DNA of 64,000 nt from Phoma sp. XZ068 (taxonomy: Eukaryota > Ascomycota > Dothideomycetes > Pleosporales > Didymellaceae): NCBI GenBank assembly GCA_004835665.1, contig RBKR01000016.1, forward strand, positions 992,001 through 1,056,000. The letters are read 5' to 3'. The translations under genes and the position numbers were made by a program. Of this stretch, positions 54,514 to 64,000 are shown one piece after another. The first letter of the stretch is position 1. Each line of letters starts with the position of its first letter. The notes under the pieces were generated by a model, which searched no databases, was not told the origin of the DNA, and worked only from the letters and a program-made list of their open reading frames with translations.

Positions 54514-55125
54514 GTTGTTTCCTGGTCACTGCCCCGCTCTGATTAGCTACTTGAGAAAGTTTTACTCTTTGGCAGATTCCATGCTAGCAGCAGTGCAAAC
54601 CAGCAATACCCAGGTGAACTCCATTAACCAGAGTCCACTTATAAGAGATGTGAAGTGAGGATGGTGAAGAAGAGGAAAGTTGAAAAGTGAAACGGAAAGT
54701 TTGCAGACTGCATCCTACTGTACTTACACGTGCCTGTCCGTAGCAAGCTAAAAGATGCAGACGTCGCGCTCACTCACAAAGTATATTCAGGCGATGGTCG
54801 AGAATGGTGACTAGTCAGATCGAAAAGTGATGCTCGAGCTATATGATTTGGGCGCAGGATGGGCTCGTCTACCTCCCACGGTCGTCTGATAAATTCGCTA
54901 GTGACTCGCCACCGTGCAATCGCATGGTTTGCAGCGTGATTGCGGTGAGCTTTGCAGGAGGCGAGTTGCTCGCTTTCGTGTTTATTTTTTGGTGCAGCCT
55001 GACGAAAGATATCGGTGGATGCTCTTGGCAGGTCGTTCGCTCTGCCTGAGAATGACGCTAGTCCCGCCGCAACGCAGCTGTACCATTAGGTGGGGTGTCG
55101 TGCATACCGATAGTAGGCGCTCTAT
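54514..55125. other. Divergent promoter region, importin / aminopeptidase P
   Basis: About 0.6 kb with no coding evidence; the 54843-55180 frames lack motifs. It must carry both promoters. Confidence 0.45.
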
Positions 55126-57227
55126 ATGCTTCTGCCACGGTCTTTGCTGCGCACACACGCGACAGCTGCAGCGTATGTAGCCAGGAAGCCCTCTGCCACC
55201 TCTCGAGCCTTCCACGCATCTGCTGCCCTACGAGCCATCGATATGTCCAAGGTCAACACCACCGAGCGGCTTGCGGAGCTCCGCAAGCTCATGAAGGAGC
55301 GCAATGTCGATATCTACAGTACCAAGCCCCGGCAAGCATTGCGCGAAGGTCGCTAACATACCCGCAGTGGTACCGTCTGAAGACAGCCACCAGAGCGAGT
55401 ACATTGCCCCCTGCGACGCCCGCCGAGGTCAGATCCCCCGCCGCTCTCGCAGCACACCTATTGATACCTTCCAGCATTCATCAGTGGCTTTACTGGCTCA
55501 GCTGGCTACGCAGTAATTACACACGACAAGGCCGCTTTGTCTACCGACGGACGCTACTTCAACCAGGCTGAGAAGCAGCTAGACGGCAACTGGGAGCTGC
55601 TTAAGCAGGGCATCCAGGATGTGCCGACCATCCAGGAGTGGACGGTGGAACGAGTAGAGGGAGGGAAAGTCGTTGCTGTGGACCCTAGCGTGGTCACGGC
55701 AGTCGACGCCCGCAAGCTGGCCGAGAAGATCAAGAAGAAGGGTGGTGAATACAAGGCGGTTGACGAGAATCTCGTTGACGCAGTATGGACAGACAGGCCA
55801 AGCCGCCCAAGCGAGAAGGTCATTGTGCAGCCCATGGAATTCGCTGGCAAGAGCTTCGAAGACAAGATCGCAGACTTGCGAAAGGACCTGGAGAAGAGGA
55901 AGAGCCTCGGCTTTGTTGTCTCGATGCTGGACGAGATCGCGTGGCTGTTCAACATTCGCGGAAGCGAGTACGTATATGGAGCCTTTCAGTTCCTTCGATT
56001 CTAACATCCTGCAGTATCCCCTACAACCCCGTTCTCTTCTCCTACGCTGTCGTCACACCGACCGCTGCCACAGTCTACGTTGATGAGACTAAGCTACCGC
56101 AAAACGTCAAAGACCACCTCGGCGACAAGGTTGAGATACGCCCCTACGAGGCCATCTTCGAAGACGTTGCAGCTCTCAGCAAGGCTTCCCTGGAAGCAAA
56201 AGACGAGGCCGAGGCAAAGAAGAAGTTTCTCACCTCCAACCGAGCATCCTGGGCGCTGAACAAGGCTCTGGGAGGCGAGGACAAGGTGGAGGAAGTACGC
56301 AGTCCCCTGGGCGACGCCAAAGCTGTGAAGAATGAGGTAGAGCTAGAAGGCATGCGCCAGTGTCATATTCGGGATGGTGCCGCGCTCACCGAATACTTCG
56401 CCTGGTTGGAGGACCAGCTGGTCAACAAGAAGGCTACGCTCGACGAGGTGGATGGTGCTGATAAGTTGGAGAGCATCCGTTCCAAGCACAACGGCTTCAT
56501 GGGTCTATCTTTCGACACCATCTCCTCGACCGGAGCTAACGCAGCTGTCATCCATTACAAGCCGGAAAAGGGCGAATGCGCGGTCATTGACCCCAAGGCA
56601 ATCTACCTCTGCGACTCTGGCGCGCAATATCAAGATGGCACCACAGACACGACAAGAACGTTGCACTTCGGCGAGCCAACTGAGATGGAGCGGAAGGCTT
56701 ACACACTCGTACTCAAGGGTAACATTGCGCTCGAACGCATCAAGTTCCCCAAGGGCACTACAGGCTTCGCTATCGATGCACTGGCCCGCCAATTCCTCTG
56801 GGCTGAAGGCCTCGATTACCGGCACGGAACTGGACACGGTGTTGGCTCGTTCCTGAACGTTCACGAAGGCCCCATCGGTATCGGCACAAGGGTACAGTAC
56901 TCTGAAGTTGCACTGGCTGTCGGCAATGTCATCTCAGACGAGCCAGGGTACTACGAGGACGGCAAGTTTGGCATTCGCATCGAGAACATGATCATGGTCA
57001 AGGAGGTGGAGACCAAGCACCAGTTCGGCGACAAGCCTTATCTCGGTTTTGAACATGTCACGATGACTCCCCACTGCAGGAATCTTGTCGACATGAGCCT
57101 GCTGACTGAAGACGAGAAAAAGTTCATCAACGATTACCACAACGAAGTCTTCGAGAAGACAAGCGAGTACTTTAAAAACGACTCCCTTACCCTCAACTGG
57201 CTAAAGCGCGAGACAGCGCCATACTAG
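55126..57227 (+). CDS. ampp: Xaa-Pro aminopeptidase P
   Basis: Metallopeptidase removing the N-terminal residue before proline. Exons 55126-55318, 55368-55427, 55475-55967 and 56015-57227; introns 49, 47 and 47 nt; 652 residues. Two creatinase-like N-terminal domains (YMVPSEDSHQSEYIAPCDARRAFISGFTGSAG; FVVSMLDEIAWLFNIRGSDIPYNPV) precede the pita-bread catalytic domain. Metal ligands are visible in YLCDSGAQYQDGTTDTTRT (two Asp), GTGHGVGSFLNVHEGP (His), ISDEPGYYEDGKFGIRIEN (Glu) and the final Glu of RIEN. ATG 55126 adds a mitochondrial-type presequence ending AFHASAALRAID; the ATG at 55243 (MSKVNTTERL) matches the cytosolic form. Two alternative starts could give dual localisation (inference). 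Confidence 0.95.
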
Positions 57228-57866
57228 GCAGAATGTATACGTAGTCTAGGAGAGGTTTGCCGCATTTGGCAGCGTGTAATCGGCATGCGGCGGCTCACTT
57301 CGGCTGCCCTGCACTGCATGGCATCGGTGTTCAGCATGGTATCGGGCGTTGGAATACACCCTATCACAGCAAGGAAATATATCTCATGCATAACAACACA
57401 CAATCACCTTTCTGGTAGCTGTACGAGTGATTCCAAAGCAACTTGAAGGTCTACCGACTCCTCCGACTAAGCTGCGGCAATTCACGGTCGCGTGGATACA
57501 TCAACCCCGCTATGATTGGATCCGATGTGTCAAGAGCGGTTCGAAGGGCGCGGCGGAGGGCGCGGCGCAGGGATCTAGGCGCATCACTGACACTCCGGAG
57601 ACTGCCCCGCCATCAGCCGCGGCGCCGAACGAACCATACGGGATGAATGACCCTTGGATGGGCAAAAAATTGTTGCGATGCCGCTGCATTGTCTTGGAAG
57701 CAAGTCATCGAGTATAGTTGACTCACTCGCGCAATCAATCTTTCATAACCTTCTCTCACTTTATTGACTTGGTGTCGTTACTTCCACTTAACGTCTACTA
57801 CTACCTCCGAGTCTTTCAAGGAAAGATAGTTTTCAATTGACCGCCTACCCCACATTCACATTCACA
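57228..57866. other. Spacer between aminopeptidase P and PDX1
   Basis: 3' flank of one gene and promoter of the next. A frame at 57427-57717 has no motif. A pyrimidine-rich leader (57740-57800) precedes PDX1. Confidence 0.45.
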
Positions 57867-58959
57867 ATGGCAACTGAACTCCCCACCACAAACGGCCACG
57901 GAGCCCAGGATGGCGAGAACAACTTCGCCGTCAAGGCAGGACTTGCCCGCATGTTGAAGGGCGGTGTTATCATGGACGTTGTCAACGCCGAGCAGGTACG
58001 TCTTCTCATCGAATTGTTACTATCGTGTGCAAGAACTGACTAGTGACTCCAGGCACGCATAGCAGAGGAGGCCGGTGCCTCAGCCGTCATGGCTCTTGAG
58101 CGCGTGCCCGCCGACATCAGAGCTCAGGGCGGCGTGGCTCGCATGTCGGACCCCAAGATGATCAAGGAAATCATGGATACGGTTACCATCCCCGTCATGG
58201 CCAAGGCGAGAATCGGCCACTTTGTTGAATGCCAGGTACGCTTTCGATCTCCTGCTTACTCCCCTCCCGAATCCCCGACTCTTCGGTCTCCGATTCTTCA
58301 TTCCCCGCTTCAAATGCCCCCAACATAGCACTAACACTCCCCCGCAGATCCTCGAGGCCCTCGGCGTAGACTACATCGACGAGTCCGAAGTCCTCACGCC
58401 CGCCGACGCAGTCCACCACGTCTCCAAGCACCCCTTCAAGATCCCCTTCGTGTGCGGCTGCCGCGGCCTCGGCGAAGCCCTCCGCCGCATCGCCGAAGGC
58501 GCAGCCATGATCCGCACAAAAGGCGAAGCCGGCACCGGCGACGTCATCGAAGCGGTGCGCCACATGCGCACTGTCAACGCGGAGATCAAGCGCGCCCAGG
58601 GCATGGACGAGATGGAGCTGCGAGTGTACGCCAAGGAGCTGCAAGTCGACTACGCGTTGCTCAAGGAGACGGCGAAGCTGGGCCGTCTACCCGTGGTGAA
58701 CTTTGCGGCGGGTGGTGTTGCGACGCCGGCGGATGCGGCGCTGATGATGCAGTTGGGTTGTGACGGTGTGTTTGTCGGGTCTGGCATTTTCAAGTCGGGC
58801 GATGCGGCGAAGCGCGCGAAGGCGATTGTGCAGGCTGTTACGCACTACAAGGATCCCAAGGTGTTGATGGAGGTCAGCATGGATCTGGGTGAGGCTATGG
58901 TCGGCATCAACTGCAGCACCATGGCCGAGGACGAGAAGCTGGCCAAGCGCGGGTGGTAA
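57867..58959 (+). CDS. PDX1: Pyridoxal 5'-phosphate synthase subunit Pdx1/Snz
   Basis: Synthase subunit of vitamin B6 biosynthesis; makes PLP from ribose 5-phosphate, glyceraldehyde 3-phosphate and ammonia delivered by Pdx2/Sno. Exons 57867-57995, 58053-58235 and 58348-58959; introns 57 and 112 nt, the latter long for this window; 307 residues. (beta/alpha)8 barrel motifs: GLARMLKGGVIMDVVNAEQ (first active-site Asp), GASAVMALERVPADIR, VMAKARIGHFVE (Schiff-base Lys), DYIDESEVLTPAD, PFVCGCRGLGEALRRI, RTKGEAGTG and LPVVNFAAGGVATPADAALMMQLGCDGVFVGSGIFKS. All catalytic lysines and phosphate-binding glycines expected of the family are present. Confidence 0.98.
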
Positions 58960-59491
58960 ATGTCGGTGATGAACGCGGGTGGTAAGTGCTCTGTGACACT
59001 GCCATATGTGGAGAGACGTGGAAAGTAAATAAAAGGATATGATATGACCATTTGCAGGCGTTAGGGACCTGGATGAAAAGCTCTGGCTTGCTTCAACACT
59101 GAGCATAAGCAAGATTCTCAATGCAATATACGTTGGAAGACAAAGAAAAATGATCTTGAACAAACTCTCTCAAAACGTGAAAGTGAAAGGTTAGAAGAAG
59201 ATTGAGTCACACAGGTGACGATGTCGTACATCAGTACAGCACAGCGCAAAGAAAGACAGATGAAGTTTTACTTTTATTGATTGGCTCGAAGCGAGTCACG
59301 GACAAAACCAGAGCCATACAAGGTCGTGACGTGCGTATCGTGTACCAGGTATTATCCGGTATCATGCAGAACAAGAAGAATGGCATGCCTGAATGGAACC
59401 CCGAACACCGAAATCAGAGCCTGCAGTAGCTGCACTCAGCAGTGTCCAGCTGGTACATCCACAGGCGAGCAAGACAAAGGAAACAAGCCGC
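58960..59491. other. Convergent 3' flanks of PDX1 and SKP1
   Basis: About 0.5 kb, AT-richer than the coding parts. No gene or repeat seen. Confidence 0.5.
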
Positions 59492-60092
59492 TTAGCGGTC
59501 CTCGGCCCACTCGTTCTCGCGGCGGATCTGCTCCTCCTCCTCCGGGGTGAAGTCGTTCTGGATGTTGAAGGTCTTGCGGATCTCGTCGGGGGACTTGCCC
59601 TTGATCATGTTGGCGACCGTCTTGCAGCCGACGTCGAGCAGCGCCTTGATGTCGAGGTAGTTGGCGGCCTGAATCTGTTAGTTTGCGCATGAGGTGGTAG
59701 GGAGGCACGTACAAGGATGATCTCGAACAGCATCTCCTGGTCGACCTGCATGAACTTCTGGTCCCACTCGTCGATGTCGGTCGACTTCTTGCGCGAGTCC
59801 GAGTCGTCGTCCTGGGAGGCGGGAGGGTCGTTGCGGTGGTGCTCGCACCACTCGAGGACCTTCTTCATGACGGCCTCGTTGACCTGCGGCAGTGTTAGCG
59901 TGCGCTTTCGGGGTATGGGTGGGTAAGACGGACGTTGGGGATGGGGATGGCTTCGTCATTGTCGCCGCCGAGATCCTCCAGCAAGTTCTTGATCAGGATG
60001 GAGCGCTCAGCGACCTGGCGGTCGACCTCCATCTCAGCATTGTCGCTGGTGACAAGCTTGACCTTGGCGGCGTTGGCTGCGTCGGTAGACAT
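59492..60092 (-). CDS. SKP1: SCF ubiquitin ligase adaptor Skp1
   Basis: Links F-box proteins to cullin-1 in SCF ubiquitin ligases; also part of kinetochore and other complexes. Exons on the minus strand, 60092-59934, 59883-59713 and 59668-59492, with introns of 50 and 44 nt; 168 residues. The BTB/POZ-like N-terminal part (VKLVTSDNAEMEVDRQVAERSILIKNLLEDLG) is followed by PIPNVNEAVMKKVLEWCEHHRNDP, an acidic loop, [65 protein letters not shown] and the closing NEWAEDR. This is near-complete identity to the fungal family consensus. Confidence 0.98.
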
Positions 60093-61195
60093 GGCGTATG
60101 TGTGTATAGGTGGAAGTGGGGTAAGCGGTGGTGTGCGGAGTAGGGTCTGCGCGGGACTTGGGTCGAGTGCGGCTGGGAGATTTGGGGATTGGAGAGGAAG
60201 CGAGAAGGGCGGGCAAGCCGGGGTTTAAATGTGACCCGGGTATTGTTGGTGAGAGTGAAGTTATGGAGAGGCAACCCACGGTTTGCTGTACTCGGCACCA
60301 AGCTCAGGCGCCAGCAACCGAATGAGGAAATAGCGTAAGGCTGCTGCCTCGATGTCACCGCACCAGCTTCACGACAAGGGCGCAATGTCTCCAAACAATC
60401 GCATTAATCTCTAACAATGCGATAGCTCATGTTAGTTCTAGATTCGTCATGCAAATACTCTGTCCTTTCACTGCCCACAGCGCGGACAAACAGTGTCCAG
60501 CCAAGATGACTCCGCAACTGTGCCTCACCCTTCCCCGAGCATGCCCGGGCTCAGATACTGTGGTACACCGAGCACTTGAAAACATGGCACAAACGCAAGG
60601 CGATGGCCAGGTCAGCGGAGTGATTGCGAATAAGGTGTCACCTCCAACACCATCAGCACGCAAATGAATGGTGGCCACGACAAACTGCTTGGACAGTGAG
60701 CATGGCCAATGGAGTGGCGAAGCAACGCCTTACTGCTTCAGGCTCGCAGACGTTTCTGGCTGCATGACATGGAGGCTGCGAACAAGTAGTGTGTAACATG
60801 GCACCCGCACACGTGATGTCGCGCTTGATGCGGCGATGCGGCGTGTGGCTGGCTGCAGGGCTGAATTCCGCGAGAGCTCAGGTGTTGCATGCGGCCTGAC
60901 CAAGACAGTCAGACGAGCGCGAAATGTCCCGGAGCCTGTACTTGAACCCGTGGCCCGCAAGATGTGAGCAGGCATCGTGTCGAGTGCTGTCATCGAAGCC
61001 GGGCGAATCAGTCTTGCCTGCGGCCCCTTTCTGCGTGTGCAACGGCGTTGTTTGGGCACCTATCGTCTGTCAACAGTGGCCTCGATCGCAGACGCTCTGC
61101 TGGCCCTATAGAATCCCCCCTCACCCGCACGACAACAGCATGCGCCTGCGCTGCCTCTCCCACCTCTTCCCCGGCGCACCCAATCTGCAGGCACC
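60093..61195. other. Divergent region between SKP1 and SMP3
   Basis: 1.1 kb without a supportable gene; frames at 60427-60678 and 60924-61223 overlap antisense frames and have no motif. Confidence 0.45.
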
Positions 61196-62937
61196 ATGTG
61201 GCGGCGAGTGTACTTTTTGTTGATCCTGGCGCGCATCTACTTTGCGCTGTCGCCGAGCTACCTCCACCCGGACGAGAACTTCCAAGGCCCGGAGGTCATT
61301 GCAGGTGTGTGCACATGCTTCGTGCGGTCGACTGACTGACTGTGCGCGACTGGCGACTGGCGACTGGCGACTGACTGACTGCAGGCCGCGTCTTCGACTA
61401 CCCCGTCCACGAAACATGGGAGTTCACGTCTGCCCACCCCATCCGCAGCACCTTCCCGCTATGGCTGGCCTACGGCTGGCCCATGTACATCCTGCGCTGG
61501 CTGTGGGAGGGCTTCGGGTACGACGTCTCGCCGTCGGTCGTGTACTGGACGCTGCGCGTGCTCATGCTGACCCTCAGCGTCGTCATGGAGGACTGGGCTG
61601 TCCATGAGCTGGTCGAGTCGCCCCGCGCCCGACGCGTCGCCGTGCCCCTGGTCGCGTCGTCGTACGTGACCTGGACCTTCCAGACGCACACCTTCTCCAA
61701 CAGCCTGGAGACGCTGCTCGTGTGCTGGAGTCTGGTGCTGATCCAGCGCATTGTCGGAGACAAGGTACGCCATCCGCGGTCCGCTCCCGTGGGCCATGCA
61801 GCTAACGCAAGCCGCAGAAGCGCTCCGGCATCTTGGCCTCGTCCATGTTGGGGTGCATGCTCGTCGTGGGCGTCTTCAACCGCATCACCTTCCCTGCCTT
61901 CCTGCTGCTTCCTTCGTTGCTTCTGTTGCCGCACTTCAAGCGCAAGTGAGTGGCTCCTTCCACTATACAACCCCTTCACTAACACCCACAGGCCCCTCTC
62001 CTTCGTCTTCCTCACCCTATCCGCTCTTTTTGCAGCTTTCATTGCCATCTGCGTCGACACTGCGTCCTATACCCCTGGCGAATTCACCTTTTCAAGCGTC
62101 TTCAGCAACCCCGTCATCACACCACTCAACAACTTCATCTACAACTCTGACTCGACCAACCTTGCCCAGCATGGCATACACCCACTCTACCAGCACTTCC
62201 TGGTCAATCTACCGCAGCTCCTCGGCCCCGCATTTCCACTCCTCTTCTTCCTCCGCCGCTCGCACATCAGCCCGATCCTCGTGTCTGCCCTATCTGGCGT
62301 CGCCCTCCTGAGCATCTTCCCGCACCAAGAAGCGCGCTTCCTCCTCCCGGCGGTCCCACTCATCCTCTCCTCTATCCGACTCCCCTACAACCCCCAAATC
62401 AGGAAGATCTGGACCGCAACCTGGATCATCTTCAACCTCGCCCTGGGCATGCTGATGGGCGTGTACCACCAAGGCGGCATCGTGCCCGTGCAGATGAACC
62501 TCGCAAAGACAAACGAGACCATCACCCACGCCTTCTGGTGGAAAACCTACAGTCCGCCAACCTGGCTACTCAACGGGAAAAACGAAGAACTCACCACCGT
62601 CGATCTCATGGGCATGCCCGGGCCACAGATGCTCGACGCCGTCAAAGCCGCGCTCCCACCGTGCCGAACCCGGAAACCACCCAAGATCGAGGGGAGAGGC
62701 GCAACATACCTCGTAGCCCCGCGATCAGCCTACTTCCTCCGCCCGTTCCAGGACCCCGCGCAGCGCGAGGACATCTCGCTCGAGGAAGTGTGGAGCTACC
62801 GCCAGCACCTGAACCTCGACGACATGGACTTTGGCGACGACGGCGTGTGGCCCACGCTGAGCAGAGTCGTAGGCGACAGAGGACTGGTTGTGTGGCGGGC
62901 GACGCGGAATTGCTGGGCCACTGGACCGCCTGAATAA
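61196..62937 (+). CDS. SMP3: GPI mannosyltransferase 4 (Smp3/PIG-Z), GT22 family
   Basis: ER enzyme adding the fourth mannose, which fungi require for GPI anchors. Exons 61196-61304, 61385-61764, 61818-61945 and 61992-62937; introns 80, 53 and 46 nt; 520 residues. The GT22 signature is in YLHPDENFQGPEVIAG just after the first helix, with the conserved Asp-Glu. Further motifs: VHETWEFTSAHPIRSTFPLW, TFQTHTFSNSLETLL, GVFNRITFPAFLL, NNFIYNSDSTNLAQHGIHPLYQHFLVNLPQLLGP and FPHQEARFLLPAVPL, all typical of the PIG-Z/PIG-B class; about ten TM helices. The first intron contains GACT/GACTGGC short tandem repeats. The GT22 assignment is firm; the Smp3 subclass rather than Gpi10 is my reading of the HPDENFQ and HPIRST contexts. 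Confidence 0.9.
61335..61380 (+). repeat. Short tandem repeats in SMP3 intron 1
   Basis: ACTGACTGACTG runs flank three to four copies of GACTGGC. They lie wholly within the 80 nt intron and may have lengthened it. Confidence 0.8.
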
Positions 62938-63266
62938 GTCATTAGCCACATCTCGCATCGTTTGCGTTTGAAGTACTTCCCCGTTCGCGGGCTTACCGTC
63001 TGCTCCTGTATTTGGTGGCAGCGTCTTCTCTTCTTTTACATTTTCACATTAAGATACCCTTTTAGATTCAACTCTTCTAATGTCAACCTTTGATTCTTGA
63101 TCATTGTCCCTGTTTTTCATCGTCTTGATATAAACGTGCGTGTTCAGTGTCGATATTGACAGTCCGGTGAAGTCTTCGTTCATGATTTATGCAGACTGCC
63201 GTACTCAGAACAAAAAATCCTACAACCTCCACGCGCCAGTTAGAAGTTCAACCATCCCTACAACAC

Positions 63267-64000
63267 CTACACAGGCCGAGGACAAACCTTCCGTCCAACC
63301 AGGATATCCGTAATCGACTCCTTCGACGTCCCCGCGCCAGGAATAGGTATACCCCTAGATTCACCCTCCGCCTCAGACTCCTTAGCAGCCGCCACGCCTT
63401 CTCGATACTTGCGAATCCTCTCAGCCTCCTTCTTCCCAATCAGCATCATCTTACAGTTTGTACACCGATAGTTCTGGACTACGCCCTGGATACTTCCTAG
63501 CGGTACGTCGTCAACGTGGACGTCCTTCACTGGCGCGTTCCAGTAGAAGCACACCCCGCATTTCCATGCCATGTTGCGCACGTCTGTGTCCCGTGGGATA
63601 GTGAATTCGCCCCGTTTCTCGGCTTTCTGGACAGGCGGGTTGAACATGTTCTGCTTGAAGGTGTCCTTGTCGAGGGTGTCTACTACCGTCTCCGGTAGCA
63701 AGGCAGGACGGTCGGTGCCGGGTGGGTGTTCGTTTGGCTGGTCAGTGGGCATGCCTTCTTGAATCTCGAAGGATTCGGCATCATCGATTGTGTCGGCGAG
63801 GAGGGACTCTCGGCGGAAATTGCTGGGATAGTCAGTGTGTTTTAATATCTTGAGGTTATAGGGACGTACACGGTTGCCAGCATCTCTTCTACGCTCAGCT
63901 TCCGGTCGAAGAAATTCATGTCAGTAGCAGAATCATGTCGAATATGCTTCTCGCTGTGGAAAGGTCAGTCGTTGCCTTGTAGACAGAGTAAGATGTACAT
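63267..64000 (-). CDS. Zinc-ribbon-like protein, unrecognised (5' part outside the window)
   Basis: Exons on the minus strand: 63953-63870 and 63822-63267, with a 47 nt intron between. A further 45 nt intron (63998-63954) appears to connect to an exon that begins beyond the window edge. Readable protein: EKHIRHDSATDMNFFDRKLSVEEMLATVNFRRESLLADTIDDAESFEIQ, then a polar linker, FTIPRDTDVRNMAWKCGVCFYWNAPVKD, YRCTNCKMMLIGKKEAERIRKYREG and a disordered tail. The pair KCGVC...RCTNC, about 33 residues apart, looks like a four-Cys zinc ribbon. I cannot name the family; a nuclear or RNA-related role would be guesswork. Confidence 0.8.

Overview
The window reads as nuclear chromosomal DNA of a filamentous ascomycete, most likely a Dothideomycete-like Pezizomycotina (inference). 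Genes sit on both strands with short spacers. Almost all are cut by 43-60 nt introns with GT..AG ends and CTAAC/CTGAC-type branch sites. The gene content is fungal: a Ste3 pheromone receptor, Las21, Smp3, a P5 ATPase, Skp1, GH6 and GH78 hydrolases and a cyanovirin-N lectin. All exon joins were worked out by eye from splice sites and reading frame.

Layout. 1-10.8 kb is a nutrition and transport block: the 3' end of a GH78 alpha-L-rhamnosidase, a secreted GH6 cellobiohydrolase, a Na+/H+ exchanger, a sucrose/H+ symporter and a small CVNH lectin. 11.8-30.8 kb is an accessory-looking block of unrecognised genes. I call them A (15066-16144), B (21455-23234), C (23960-25099), E (25686-28823) and D (29157-30797); a mitochondrial alpha/beta hydrolase lies among them and a further orphan gene at 11842-13961. 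31.6-64 kb is a dense, conserved housekeeping block: GNAT, FHA-kinase, ribosomal protein eL41, STE3, a membrane protein, an HSL-type esterase, a P5B ATPase, LAS21, a FUN14 protein, an importin, aminopeptidase P, PDX1, SKP1, SMP3 and a truncated zinc-ribbon gene.

The most unusual material is in the orphan block. Genes A, B, C and D each carry, just past the stop codon, a tandem array of short imperfect palindromes. Each palindrome is a 3-6 bp stem around a 9-10 nt centre of the form K-YYY-N3/4-RR. The stem sequence changes between units while its two arms stay complementary (GTTG/CAAC, GCTG/CAGC, GGTG/CACC; AGACG/CGTCT, AGTCG/CGACT, AGCG/CGCT). Gene E has a single copy after its stop. Genes A, C and D also share a 16-17 nt motif (core CTTGGCGCACTGT) about 60-115 nt upstream of their start codons. 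A and C look like diverged paralogues with the same four-exon plan and an NRKRKR basic motif. The C-terminal ~110 residues of A match the C-terminus of B, which lies directly downstream of C. Together these suggest one lineage-specific gene family or modular element with a common promoter box and a common 3' hairpin array. Its function is unknown.

The conserved genes do not form one pathway. LAS21 and SMP3 both act in GPI-anchor assembly and lie 11 kb apart. The GH6/GH78/sucrose-transporter group fits a plant-associated or saprotrophic lifestyle (inference).
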